A stretch of 7,116 nucleotides of DNA from Bacteroidota bacterium (GTDB taxonomy: Bacteria; Bacteroidota; Ignavibacteria; SZUA-365; JAADGX01). The stretch's first letter is position 1; each line of letters begins with the position of its first letter. Shown here in pieces: positions 1 to 6,921 of the stretch. The position numbers were made by a program, and so were the translations under genes. The notes beneath the pieces were generated by a model that saw only the letters and a list, made by a program, of their open reading frames with translations, did no database searches and was not told the DNA's origin. Where the stretch lies: contig JALUUP010000459.1 of NCBI GenBank assembly GCA_027021285.1, positions 1-7,116 on the forward strand. The letters are read 5' to 3'.

Positions 1-1
1 A

Positions 2-967
2 GTTATCTCGGAGGCCTACGATCAACTCGGACTCCAGGCAGAGGATGTCACCACTGCGGTTGGTTTCCCCACTGTTAATGAGATCAAGATTCGCGGCACC
101 ACGGTTGACAACGTGGCCTCGGTGGATGCCGCGGGCGGCGGCATTTGCCTCGATCCCCGCAATCCCCGCAACCCTTTCCAGACGGACGATCCGGAGAAGG
201 GAAAATGGGTGTGGACCGGTTCGTTCAATGAACCCGGCGATTACCAGATCACACTCAACGCCCGGGGTAACCGCGGCGCGGGAGCTCTCGACGTGGCCAA
301 GCCGATCACGTTTACCGTGCACGTGAAAAAGCCGTTCCTCCGTCGTCGCATGCCGCTGGGCGCGTATGCGGGCGAGTTCTTCAACATGAACATCTCCGTT
401 GTGGGTTTGGACAACGTGACGGATTACGCCTGGCAGGTATTCGTGGATAATACGATGGTTCTCGACGGCACCGGGCCGACGATTGATTACAAGGTTCCGG
501 ATACGGATGTCGGAAAGACATTGCGGATCGAAGCGATGTACAAGAACCAGAAATACGGCTACCTGGCGGATTCCAGCGCGACGGAAATGCAATCGTCAAC
601 GTTTACTTTCCCGATCACGCCGCAACCGATTCGCATCGTGTCCGAGTCCTTTGCATCAGGGAAAGAGTACCCGATCAATACACCGTTCTCGTTCGTAACC
701 GCCAAGTGCGGCGTATGTTCTTCGAAGAATATCAAGAACGTGCAGCGAAACGAGATTCGCATAGAAGTCGAGTCGGCAGGTGGCGAAGACCTTCTCGATG
801 AAATACAGGTCGAGCCGCAAATGAATCCCAATACAGGTACAGACGGCGGAACGAAGGTAACGTTCTATCTTCGGGGGAGAGTCAGTCGCGAGGGAGATGA
901 TGCAACGATCCGCATCCGCGTGGGGTCGGTGGAAAAAACGTATGACATCATCCTGTATCGTGAGTGA
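2..967 (+). CDS. Periplasmic Ig-like beta-rich protein, 3' part only (possibly GldM/PorM-like)
   Basis: The reading frame is open from the first complete codon of the window, so the true start lies upstream; the visible part is 321 residues ending in LYRE. There is no membrane segment in the visible part. The sequence reads as successive beta-sandwich modules. Module one (about residues 10-105) contains GKWVWTGSFNEPGDYQITL and closes with PITFTVHV. Module two (about 106-200) opens RRMPLGAYAGEFFNMNISVVG. The C-terminal module (about 200-321) opens FTFPITPQPIRIV. This order (G-W/Y-G-F..G.Y, then Y-A-G-x-x-N-x-x-I-S-V-x-G, then a final beta domain) recalls the D2-D4 periplasmic domains of GldM/PorM, the inner-membrane-anchored rod of the type IX secretion/gliding motor. 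That link is inference from pattern only; a generic Ig-fold exported protein is the alternative. A CGVC motif sits at residues 236-239. It lies 16 bases upstream of the next gene and is probably co-transcribed with it. Confidence 0.75.
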   Translation, partial: VISEAYDQLGLQAEDVTTAVGFPTVNEIKIRGTTVDNVASVDAAGGGICLDPRNPRNPFQTDDPEKGKWVWTGSFNEPGDYQITLNARGNRGAGALDVAKPITFTVHVKKPFLRRRMPLGAYAGEFFNMNISVVGLDNVTDYAWQVFVDNTMVLDGTGPTIDYKVPDTDVGKTLRIEAMYKNQKYGYLADSSATEMQSSTFTFPITPQPIRIVSESFASGKEYPINTPFSFVTAKCGVCSSKNIKNVQRNEIRIEVESAGGEDLLDEIQVEPQMNPNTGTDGGTKVTFYLRGRVSREGDDATIRIRVGSVEKTYDIILYRE

Positions 968-968
968 G

Positions 969-974
969 AGGAGG
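969..974 (+). promoter_or_regulatory. Ribosome binding site for the 984 gene
   Basis: AGGAGG, a perfect Shine-Dalgarno core, begins two bases after the stop codon of the preceding gene and lies 9 bases before ATG 984. It decides the start: the same frame is open further upstream to an ATG at 897, but that codon lies inside the preceding gene and lacks such a site. Confidence 0.85.
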
Positions 975-983
975 CCCCTACTA

Positions 984-3062
984 ATGAACATACAAACAAG
1001 AACAATACGACAGCTAACAACCATGAGAATGCGACCAGCCCATTGCGCCGTGTTTCTCGCCTGCCTGGTTTGGATTGCGATTACCGTTCCGAGCCCGGTT
1101 CGCGCGCAGTCCGATACGGAAGTACGGCAGAAACAAAAAGAACTCAAGGAAGTTCATACCGAAGTCCAGACCAAGCAGATCATCGTGGAAGACGCGGCCA
1201 AGGATAAACCTCGACCAACATCTTCAAGAAGGCGCCGGGGATTCGCCTCAACCGGCTACGATTACACGCAGGTGAAGGGCTTCACGCTGCGGGCGTACCA
1301 TGATCGGCTCGACGAACTCTTCAAGCAGGCGTACGATCTCAAGATGTTTGAAGACGAATACCGAAAGGACGGGACCTTCCCTGTTCCCGGCCGGAAAGGG
1401 CTGGGTAGCGCCCAAATCCGTGCAGTCGAGATCTACTATGCCGAATCTACAATTGAAGAGCAGGAAAACGAGGGCGCTCCTCCGTTTGAATTGCTGGAAA
1501 TTCGAATCATCAAGAACGAACAATTACCTCCTGAAGAAATGGGGGGTGAAGGCGAAGGCGAGACGGGGTTGTTCGGTCTTGGCGGCAGTTCCGGCGAAAC
1601 AGTTGTGAAAGCATTCAATCTTGCCGGTTCCAAGCTTTGGTCGATGCTCAATCTCCTCGATCCCGATCTTTACGATGATATCCTGGCGCGCCGGAGCCAG
1701 GAGCCGTCCATCGCCCTGCCCGCGGACGTGTGGTACCCGGAAAAACGCGGGCCGTTCGTAGTTCAGGGTAAGAATCTTGAATTCATGAAAGGACGGTTCA
1801 ACACGTTCTGGAATCCCGAGGATACGGTTGTCGTTCCACAGCCTCCGGCACAGGAAGAAATGCCGGGACCGATCGTCAAGACGACTGTTCCGATCTATTA
1901 CCCGGAGAACACAAAGATCCGGATCAAGAATCAAAACGCCCAGGATCCAATGAAGGTATCCAGCGCGTCATTTATTGGCGAAACAGCGGGAGATTGGCGT
2001 GTGACAACGAAGCTTCCGATTGTTTTGAAACCCAAAGGGGAAGACGGGGATCGGTTCGAATTGAAATTCGAGTACGTGGGTAAGTCGCTATACGAGACGA
2101 TGGGATACTTGAAGGTCAACGCGCCGGAAGCCAAGATGACACAGGTCATACCCATCGTTGCGAATCCCGGTAAGAAGCCCTCCGACGTAGCCGTGCTCGA
2201 TTTCTCGCTGTTCGGAATTGAGCTGCGTTCGCCTGCACGGGCCTCGTTCGCGCCGAACTGGAGCATCAAGTACAGGTTGGGCAACGATGAGATCAACGCC
2301 CCGTTGTGGGCCTCCGGGATGAGCGCTCTGATGGTGGGATACAAGAATGAAATGCACCTCGGCCTCATCCTTCCCATGAACATGGTGACGCCCGACATGC
2401 CGACGCCCCTGGCGTTGAACCACGGGTTGTTGACCTCGCCGATGGGCTATACGATGGACTTCGATTTTTCTTTCGGGTTCCCGTTTGCCTTGACGGGCGA
2501 TCTCAGTGTCGCCGACAAGTTCGACGGCGACGTAGCGTATTCGCACATGAAAGTGCTGGACAAAGTGGTGGATCTGGTTGACTATACCAACGATTTCTTC
2601 TACTACTCCACCATTGCCCGCCTGGCCTATCCGCTGATGTTCGTCAACAGCGAGAGAAACCCGACGTTCAGCTTCCGCGTGGAAGTCGGCGGCGGCTACG
2701 TGCAGGTGCAGAGAGCGCACGTCGTTATGCCGGGAGAGACGTCCAAGGTGTACGAGAACAACGTCATCGAATTCAACGCGGGTCCGGGCACCATGTACAC
2801 GCTGGGCAAGGAAGACGAAATCGTGGACGTCTTTTTCCGCATGAGTTTCATCAACATGGGCGCCACGAATCCGTACGGCATGGGTATTCAATACTTCAAC
2901 GGAGGCATGATGGCAAACGCCTGGCTCGAGCTGACCAAGTGGTTCCGGGTCGAAGCCAAGTATGCCTTCCTGCTGCGTGGGCGTAATATCTGGGAACAGG
3001 AAACCAGTTATTTCCAGATAAGTCCGCGATTCCGTTTTGGTTTCCCATCAATCTTTAATTAA
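984..3062 (+). CDS. Exported outer-membrane beta-barrel protein with N-terminal soluble modules (paralogue 1)
   Basis: The product is 692 residues and not a family I can name. Residues 1-41 form a signal peptide: a basic n-region, hydrophobic core CAVFLACLVWIAITV, and cleavage after VRA before QSD. A short charged, probably helical stretch (43-72) and a polybasic patch SRRRRG (81-86) follow, then an alpha/beta region (95-180) and a Gly/Glu-rich linker (187-204). The segment LDPDLYDDILARR (225-237) has a counterpart in the next gene. Residues about 308-380 read as an Ig-like module (GDWRVTTKLPIVLKP, then LKFEYVG and GYLKV) of the HYDIN/ASPM type. From about 400 to the end, alternating hydrophobic and aromatic strands suggest an outer-membrane barrel, ending RFRFGFPSIFN. 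Its last 80 residues align with those of the downstream gene (YG, QYFNG, W.R, KY, IWE). The gene sits in a probable operon between the Ig-like gene and that paralogue. Function is unknown. The barrel call rests on strand pattern, signal peptide and C-terminus, and is inference. Confidence 0.85.
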   Translation: MNIQTRTIRQLTTMRMRPAHCAVFLACLVWIAITVPSPVRAQSDTEVRQKQKELKEVHTEVQTKQIIVEDAAKDKPRPTSSRRRRGFASTGYDYTQVKGFTLRAYHDRLDELFKQAYDLKMFEDEYRKDGTFPVPGRKGLGSAQIRAVEIYYAESTIEEQENEGAPPFELLEIRIIKNEQLPPEEMGGEGEGETGLFGLGGSSGETVVKAFNLAGSKLWSMLNLLDPDLYDDILARRSQEPSIALPADVWYPEKRGPFVVQGKNLEFMKGRFNTFWNPEDTVVVPQPPAQEEMPGPIVKTTVPIYYPENTKIRIKNQNAQDPMKVSSASFIGETAGDWRVTTKLPIVLKPKGEDGDRFELKFEYVGKSLYETMGYLKVNAPEAKMTQVIPIVANPGKKPSDVAVLDFSLFGIELRSPARASFAPNWSIKYRLGNDEINAPLWASGMSALMVGYKNEMHLGLILPMNMVTPDMPTPLALNHGLLTSPMGYTMDFDFSFGFPFALTGDLSVADKFDGDVAYSHMKVLDKVVDLVDYTNDFFYYSTIARLAYPLMFVNSERNPTFSFRVEVGGGYVQVQRAHVVMPGETSKVYENNVIEFNAGPGTMYTLGKEDEIVDVFFRMSFINMGATNPYGMGIQYFNGGMMANAWLELTKWFRVEAKYAFLLRGRNIWEQETSYFQISPRFRFGFPSIFN

Positions 3063-3067
3063 GGAGG
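3061..3067 (+). promoter_or_regulatory. Ribosome binding site for the 3075 gene
   Basis: AAGGAGG, overlapping the TAA stop of the preceding gene, lies 7 bases before ATG 3075. It supports 3075 as the start rather than the internal in-frame ATGs at 3102 and 3126, which have no comparable site. An ATG at 3070 is closer but out of frame and too near the site. Confidence 0.85.
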
Positions 3068-3074
3068 GGATGCC

Positions 3075-4805
3075 ATGAAAAGAATACACACTGAACGTGC
3101 CATGCCGATAACAGACAGAAAGACTATGAATCTCAAACACATCATGATCTTGAGTATCCTGTTCGCTGTTCTGCTGGTCTGGGTTGCCCCCCTGCCGGTA
3201 GCGGCGCAGGATGCGACCCGTAGTGACGCGATTTCAAGCGTGGAACAGGCATTGCGTTTCATGCGCAGCGCCAATTACTCGGAGCAGGAACTTGCCACGC
3301 GCATGAACTGGGGTTCTCCAAAACTGGTCAATGAAATGGTCTCCTACAACCCCGCGGACGACGACCGCGCGAATTACTACTCGCTTCTCATGCTTGCCAT
3401 CAACCATTACAGTGATGAAAGCATGCGTCTGAACATCCTGATCCGCGCCATCACAACGTTGGATCCCCTGGTTCAGAAATTCTTCCCGCAGTGGATCATC
3501 CAGGACGAACCGCTGATTCTCGAAATCATGCGGAAGATCAGGGACAATCGGGATGACATCAGCGATATGGAGGCGGTGGAGGTCGCCGAGCGCTTGATGA
3601 GCGGAAAGGCGAAGATGCGGGTGGTGCAGCGCCCGAACGACGAGAACAACCTCATCGGTATCATCATCGAGAAAGCGAGACCGGTCAGCGAAAACAATCC
3701 TTCGTCCGCTGGATTTATGCCCAATCGCGATGATCCCGAGTTCGAAGATTACCGGCTCGTGGGACGGCGAATACTCCGGGAAACGCTGACGCCGGATGTT
3801 TACGAAAAACTCGTTGCCCGCGATTATCCCCATACGATGGAAACGGGTGTCATCAAGCCGGCGCCGTACGTCGCCGAATCCGGTATCAGTGTGCCGTTTG
3901 GCGGCGGGTTCATGTGGACACTGAGCACCGATGAACGCGCCAAGGACGGCGTCTCGCTGAAAGTATCCCGTGTCCGCGCGGGATTCGAGCTCAAGATCGG
4001 ACAGGACTGGGTAAACCTGCCGTTCCTCTACGGTCCCCAGTGGAACTTGATGATCGTGTATGAACCCGATCCGACGGAATATCTCAAGGCCGGAATCGCC
4101 GTTCCGTTCGTGTGGGGCGACCAGAGCATCGAGAAGGATTTCGCCTTGTTCAAGCACCGGAAACTGAACGGTACACTCGGATTTACCGGAGAGTACTGGA
4201 AACAGCTTTCGAGCAGCTCGGCCGGCCGCGAGTCTGACGCCCAGGGAATCGGCGCCGCGACGTTCATTTCCTTTGGTTTGAAATCTTTCGGCAGTAAAAC
4301 GATTACCGACGTGAACGGATCCATCATCAACGGCGATGGCGCGAACCCGGATATATTCGCTCCCTCTCGCTATAACACGTTCTATCACATCACTGCGACT
4401 GCCACGGGATACTACTGGCGTGATCTTGGTTCCTGGCTTCTCGAAGGACTTCGCCTGCATGTCGGCGCAGGCTACATGAAAGTCGAAGGCAGTAAGAGAA
4501 AAGTCTTCGGTCCTCCTGATGCCGTTGCCAGTTCGGACATCAACATTACGGACAGTATCAAGACTGTTTCAAGCAAGGCGGTCATGGATGCCTATGTGAA
4601 ACTGGAGTACAACAGCACCGGTAAGACCGTCTATGGCGTGTCGCTCCAGTATTTCAACGGCAGCCTGATGGGCGAACTGTACCTGAATATTTTCGAATGG
4701 CTCCGGGCGCAGGTCAAGTATTCCCGCCTGGTATTCCGCGATCCGGAAATCTGGGAATACAACGAGATGATCGTTCCCGGCTTGCAGTTCAGGTTCCAGT
4801 TCTGA
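3075..4805 (+). CDS. Exported outer-membrane beta-barrel protein with helical N-terminal domain (paralogue 2)
   Basis: The product is 576 residues and not a recognised named family. The signal peptide has an unusually long n-region (residues 1-22), then core IMILSILFAVLLVWVAPL and likely cleavage after VAA or VAAQ, near residue 44. Residues about 50-180 look mainly alpha-helical (SVEQALRFMRS, LLMLAINHY, LNILIRAITTLDPLVQKFF, PLILEIMRKIRD). LTPDVYEKLVARD (238-250) matches LDPDLYDDILARR of the upstream protein. From about 265 on, the sequence shows short amphipathic aromatic strands typical of outer-membrane barrels and ends LQFRFQF. The terminal phenylalanine is the usual recognition signal for the BAM assembly machinery. 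Barrel residues such as LRLHVGAGYMKVE and VYGVSLQYFNG align with FSFRVEVGGGYVQVQ and PYGMGIQYFNG of paralogue 1. It is the last gene before a strong terminator. I infer that the two proteins are tandem-duplicated barrels with different periplasmic parts. The transported or bound partner is unknown. Confidence 0.85.
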   Translation: MKRIHTERAMPITDRKTMNLKHIMILSILFAVLLVWVAPLPVAAQDATRSDAISSVEQALRFMRSANYSEQELATRMNWGSPKLVNEMVSYNPADDDRANYYSLLMLAINHYSDESMRLNILIRAITTLDPLVQKFFPQWIIQDEPLILEIMRKIRDNRDDISDMEAVEVAERLMSGKAKMRVVQRPNDENNLIGIIIEKARPVSENNPSSAGFMPNRDDPEFEDYRLVGRRILRETLTPDVYEKLVARDYPHTMETGVIKPAPYVAESGISVPFGGGFMWTLSTDERAKDGVSLKVSRVRAGFELKIGQDWVNLPFLYGPQWNLMIVYEPDPTEYLKAGIAVPFVWGDQSIEKDFALFKHRKLNGTLGFTGEYWKQLSSSSAGRESDAQGIGAATFISFGLKSFGSKTITDVNGSIINGDGANPDIFAPSRYNTFYHITATATGYYWRDLGSWLLEGLRLHVGAGYMKVEGSKRKVFGPPDAVASSDINITDSIKTVSSKAVMDAYVKLEYNSTGKTVYGVSLQYFNGSLMGELYLNIFEWLRAQVKYSRLVFRDPEIWEYNEMIVPGLQFRFQF

Positions 4806-4821
4806 CGCTGTTATCGACGCG

Positions 4822-4871
4822 AAAAATGCCTTGCCAGTTCGCAAGATCGGCAAGGCATTTTTCATTTTTTT
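4822..4871 (+). terminator. Rho-independent terminator of the envelope operon
   Basis: A perfect 14-bp inverted repeat is present: AAAAATGCCTTGCC at 4822-4835 and GGCAAGGCATTTTT at 4849-4862, with a 13-base loop. One C separates it from a further run of seven T's. The hairpin starts 16 bases after the stop codon of the 3075 gene. The A-run on the left arm would serve as a T-tract on the other strand, so the structure could work in both directions. Confidence 0.93.
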
Positions 4872-5049
4872 GGAAAGGGGGATTTCTATCAACCTTCATC
4901 GTACAGACATTCATGCATGCGACGGGCCGGCTTCATCAAATATGGGCTGGCTCGTGGAAATAACGTTCGAACCTCGTTCCTCGAGATGTCCAGGTGATGA
5001 TCAATGTCTCGTTTTTTCCGCCTTGGAAATTGCTGCGTGAGGCCCTAGC
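4872..5049. other. Intergenic spacer upstream of the VWA-OmpA gene
   Basis: These 178 bases follow the terminator and contain no convincing gene; short open frames here lack a ribosome site and any recognisable product. The promoter of the 5050 gene should lie here because the terminator separates it from the upstream operon. I could not find a convincing -35/-10 pair. A perfect 8-base palindrome GTTCGAAC is present at 4965-4972. It is followed after CTC by a second GTTC half, a weak candidate operator. Confidence 0.4.
5039..5042 (+). promoter_or_regulatory. Probable ribosome binding site favouring the TTG start at 5050
   Basis: GAGG lies 7 bases before TTG 5050 but 16 bases before ATG 5059. 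The frame is closed just upstream by TGA at 5038-5040, so only these two starts include the whole signal peptide. Spacing favours TTG; codon preference favours ATG. The mature protein is the same either way. Confidence 0.45.
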
Positions 5050-6456
5050 TTGCACTTGATGATAACGAAGGGCTCAGGATGGGAGGAACACATCGCGTGC
5101 TGGCGGAAACCGGTACGGCAAGGGCCTGTACAGTGCCTTCTCTCGATCTTTTTGCTCCTGTGTTTTTTCCCGTGGCTGTTATCCGCGCAACTCAACTCGC
5201 GGCCGGACACCGTTATCCAGGGTAAACGCCTCTCGATCGTTTCTGCCTCTTCCAACAACCCCCGGAGGGTTTGGATCAGTCTGCGGACCATCGACATCAG
5301 CCGTTATCCCAAGGTGAGTCTGATCATCGACGCCAGGGACAGCGCCAACAATTTTTACCAGGGATTGCGCAAGGATGATTTCGTGATCAAACAGGACGGT
5401 ATCCCGATGAAGATCGAATCCCTGGAAACGATTTCCGCCGACAATACTCTTCCGGTTGACATCGTTTTTGTCATCGACCAGACCGGTTCGATGCGCCAGG
5501 AAGTCAACGAGGTAAAAGTCAACGTCGATGAATTTACGGCCCGCCTGTCCGCCAAGGGGATCGATTATCAACTGGGGCTGGTCACGTTCAGCGACTGGGT
5601 GGAACGCGTGCGGGATTTCACGTCCGATGTTTCCGAGTTCAAACGGTGGATTGACGGACTGCGCATCCGGGGCGGGGGGGACGACAACGAAAATGCCCTG
5701 GAAGGAATCCGGGCAGCGGCTGGATTGAAATTCCGGCACAATTCACAGAAAATCATCGTCCTTATCACCGATGCCATGTATCATCAACGTGGCGATCATG
5801 GCGATGGCAAGACCGAGTTCACGACAAGGTCGATGAGCATGTTTCTGCGGAAAAATTTTATCCGGCTGGTTGCGATCACGCCTCCCAAGTTTGACGCCTA
5901 TCGCCAGTTGGTCGACGCGAGCGCGGGTTGGAGGTTCAATATCATCGAGGATTTCAGCTCGGTGCTCAATGATTTCAGCCAAAGCATCGCCAACCTGTAC
6001 TCCGCCACGTACACCATGAAAGAAAACATTCCACCGGAGTCGATCCGCCTGGAAATCCGGAACCTGGATGACGAGGTCATCCTCGACGAGGATGTCCCGT
6101 TGTTGGAGGTGGACAAGAAATTCGTGTTCAGCAATATTCTGTTCGATTTCAACAAGGCGACACTGAAGTCGGATTACATCCCCGAGCTCACTCATGTCCT
6201 CGCCATGCTGAACGCGTACAAGAGCATGGAAATCGAGGTCGTGGGCCATACCGACGAAATTGGATCGGATGCATACAATCTCGCCCTGTCGGAAGCACGC
6301 GCGCTGTCGGTCAAGAATTACCTCATCAAACGAGGCGTTCCTGCGAACAGGATTCGCACCCGTGGCATGGGCAAGCGGTATCCGATCGCAAGCAACGACA
6401 CGGAAGTGGGGCGCCGCCTCAACCGCCGAACGGAAATCGTGATTGTCAAGAAGTGA
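5050..6456 (+). CDS. Secreted von Willebrand factor A domain protein with C-terminal OmpA peptidoglycan-binding domain
   Basis: The product is 468 residues from TTG 5050 (465 from ATG 5059). A hydrophobic signal core, CLLSIFLLLCFFPWLL (29-44), has likely cleavage after LSA before QLN. Residues about 80-128 form a beta module with YPKVSLIIDARDSAN and LRKDDFVIKQDGIPM, the type seen ahead of VWA domains in VWFA-related proteins. The VWA domain spans about 135-320. Its metal site has DQTGS (143-147), the GGGDDNE loop (208-214) and LITDA (238-242), so the MIDAS residues appear largely intact with T in place of the usual first S. The OmpA-like domain spans about 358-466: ILFDFNKATL, then GHTDEIGS (399-406), NLALSEARA (410-418) and GRRLNRRTEI. 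Family knowledge: D402 and R417 lie at positions that bind diaminopimelate in peptidoglycan. The protein is thus probably anchored to the wall in the periplasm, presenting a metal-dependent binding domain. It is transcribed separately from the upstream barrels but points the same way. The ligand is unknown. Confidence 0.93.
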   Translation: MHLMITKGSGWEEHIACWRKPVRQGPVQCLLSIFLLLCFFPWLLSAQLNSRPDTVIQGKRLSIVSASSNNPRRVWISLRTIDISRYPKVSLIIDARDSANNFYQGLRKDDFVIKQDGIPMKIESLETISADNTLPVDIVFVIDQTGSMRQEVNEVKVNVDEFTARLSAKGIDYQLGLVTFSDWVERVRDFTSDVSEFKRWIDGLRIRGGGDDNENALEGIRAAAGLKFRHNSQKIIVLITDAMYHQRGDHGDGKTEFTTRSMSMFLRKNFIRLVAITPPKFDAYRQLVDASAGWRFNIIEDFSSVLNDFSQSIANLYSATYTMKENIPPESIRLEIRNLDDEVILDEDVPLLEVDKKFVFSNILFDFNKATLKSDYIPELTHVLAMLNAYKSMEIEVVGHTDEIGSDAYNLALSEARALSVKNYLIKRGVPANRIRTRGMGKRYPIASNDTEVGRRLNRRTEIVIVKK

Positions 6457-6468
6457 CGGCGTGTTGGA

Positions 6469-6882
6469 TCATTCGCCCATGACTTTTACCACGACTCTCT
6501 TTCGCCTCTGTCCGTCAAATTCGGCGTAGTAGATTTGCTGCCACGGTCCGAAATCAAGCTCGCCCTCCGTGATGGGAACGATGACCTGGTGGTGAACCAG
6601 CAGGCTTTTCAAATGCGCATCGCCGTTTGTTTCACCGGTACGGTGATGGCGGTAATCGTCGCGGTACGGGGCGAGTTTTTCCAGCCACTGATCGATGTCC
6701 GCAAGCAAGCCGTCTTCGGCATCATTAACCCATACGCCCGCAGTGATGTGCATGGCCGAAACCAGGACCATCCCTTCCCTTACGCCGCTTTTCCGCACGA
6801 TGTCCGCCACGGTTTCCGTAATATTGATATATTCCCGGTGAGACGAGGTGTTGAACCAAAGGTATTCCGTGAAACTTTTCAT
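6469..6882 (-). CDS. yjbQ: YjbQ-family protein (UPF0047)
   Basis: The product is 137 residues, the usual length for this single-domain family. Diagnostic motifs appear in order: [10 protein letters not shown] (45-54, matching the family's H/T-T-A...NE block), [11 protein letters not shown] (62-72), YRHHR (77-81), the NGDAHLKS block (86-93), [14 protein letters not shown] (104-117) and [12 protein letters not shown] (121-132). Conserved histidines H45, H80 and H90 are those expected at the family's metal or ligand pocket. Family members have been linked to weak thiamine-phosphate synthase activity in E. coli; the physiological role is not settled. It is cytoplasmic, with no signal peptide. The start ATG at 6882 is fixed by GGAGGT five bases upstream. 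It converges on the VWA-OmpA gene with a 12-base gap and diverges from the gene at 7000. One departure from the consensus is D at position 54, where the family usually has E. Confidence 0.95.
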   Translation of the reverse strand: MKSFTEYLWFNTSSHREYINITETVADIVRKSGVREGMVLVSAMHITAGVWVNDAEDGLLADIDQWLEKLAPYRDDYRHHRTGETNGDAHLKSLLVHHQVIVPITEGELDFGPWQQIYYAEFDGQRRKRVVVKVMGE

Positions 6883-6887
6883 GCCTG

Positions 6888-6893
6888 ACCTCC
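6888..6893 (-). promoter_or_regulatory. Ribosome binding site of yjbQ
   Basis: Read on the minus strand, GGAGGT lies five bases upstream of the ATG at 6882-6880, which sets the start codon. Confidence 0.85.
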
Positions 6894-6921
6894 AAGTGCA
6901 AGAGACTCCGTGTTCCTGGCG

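Noticed and set aside
897..983. Upstream extension of the 984 gene to ATG 897
   Set aside because: It would overlap the preceding gene by 71 bases and place 29 basic residues before the signal peptide, while AGGAGG at 969-974 clearly serves ATG 984.
2088..2891. 267-codon minus-strand open frame opposite the 984 gene
   Set aside because: It is antisense to the barrel region with histidine- and arginine-rich composition and no ribosome site or domain; a shadow of codon bias.
3234..4460. Long (408-codon) open frame on the minus strand opposite the 3075 gene
   Set aside because: It lies wholly antisense to a gene with a signal peptide, a strong ribosome site and homology to its neighbour. Its translation is rich in H, R, D and V with no recognisable domain, as expected from the complement of a GC-rich coding frame.
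4831..5040. Short plus-strand open frame across the terminator and spacer
   Set aside because: It begins inside the terminator stem, has no ribosome site and no signal of a conserved product.
5152..5163. Lipobox-like LLLC in the VWA-OmpA signal peptide
   Set aside because: The cysteine lies in the middle of the hydrophobic core, followed by FFPWLL and a better signal peptidase I site (LSA before Q). A lipoprotein is unlikely.
5674..5680. Run of seven G's in the VWA coding region as a phase-variation site
   Set aside because: The run encodes part of the conserved GGGD loop of the VWA domain and is short. Its presence is explained by the protein sequence, and the frame is intact.
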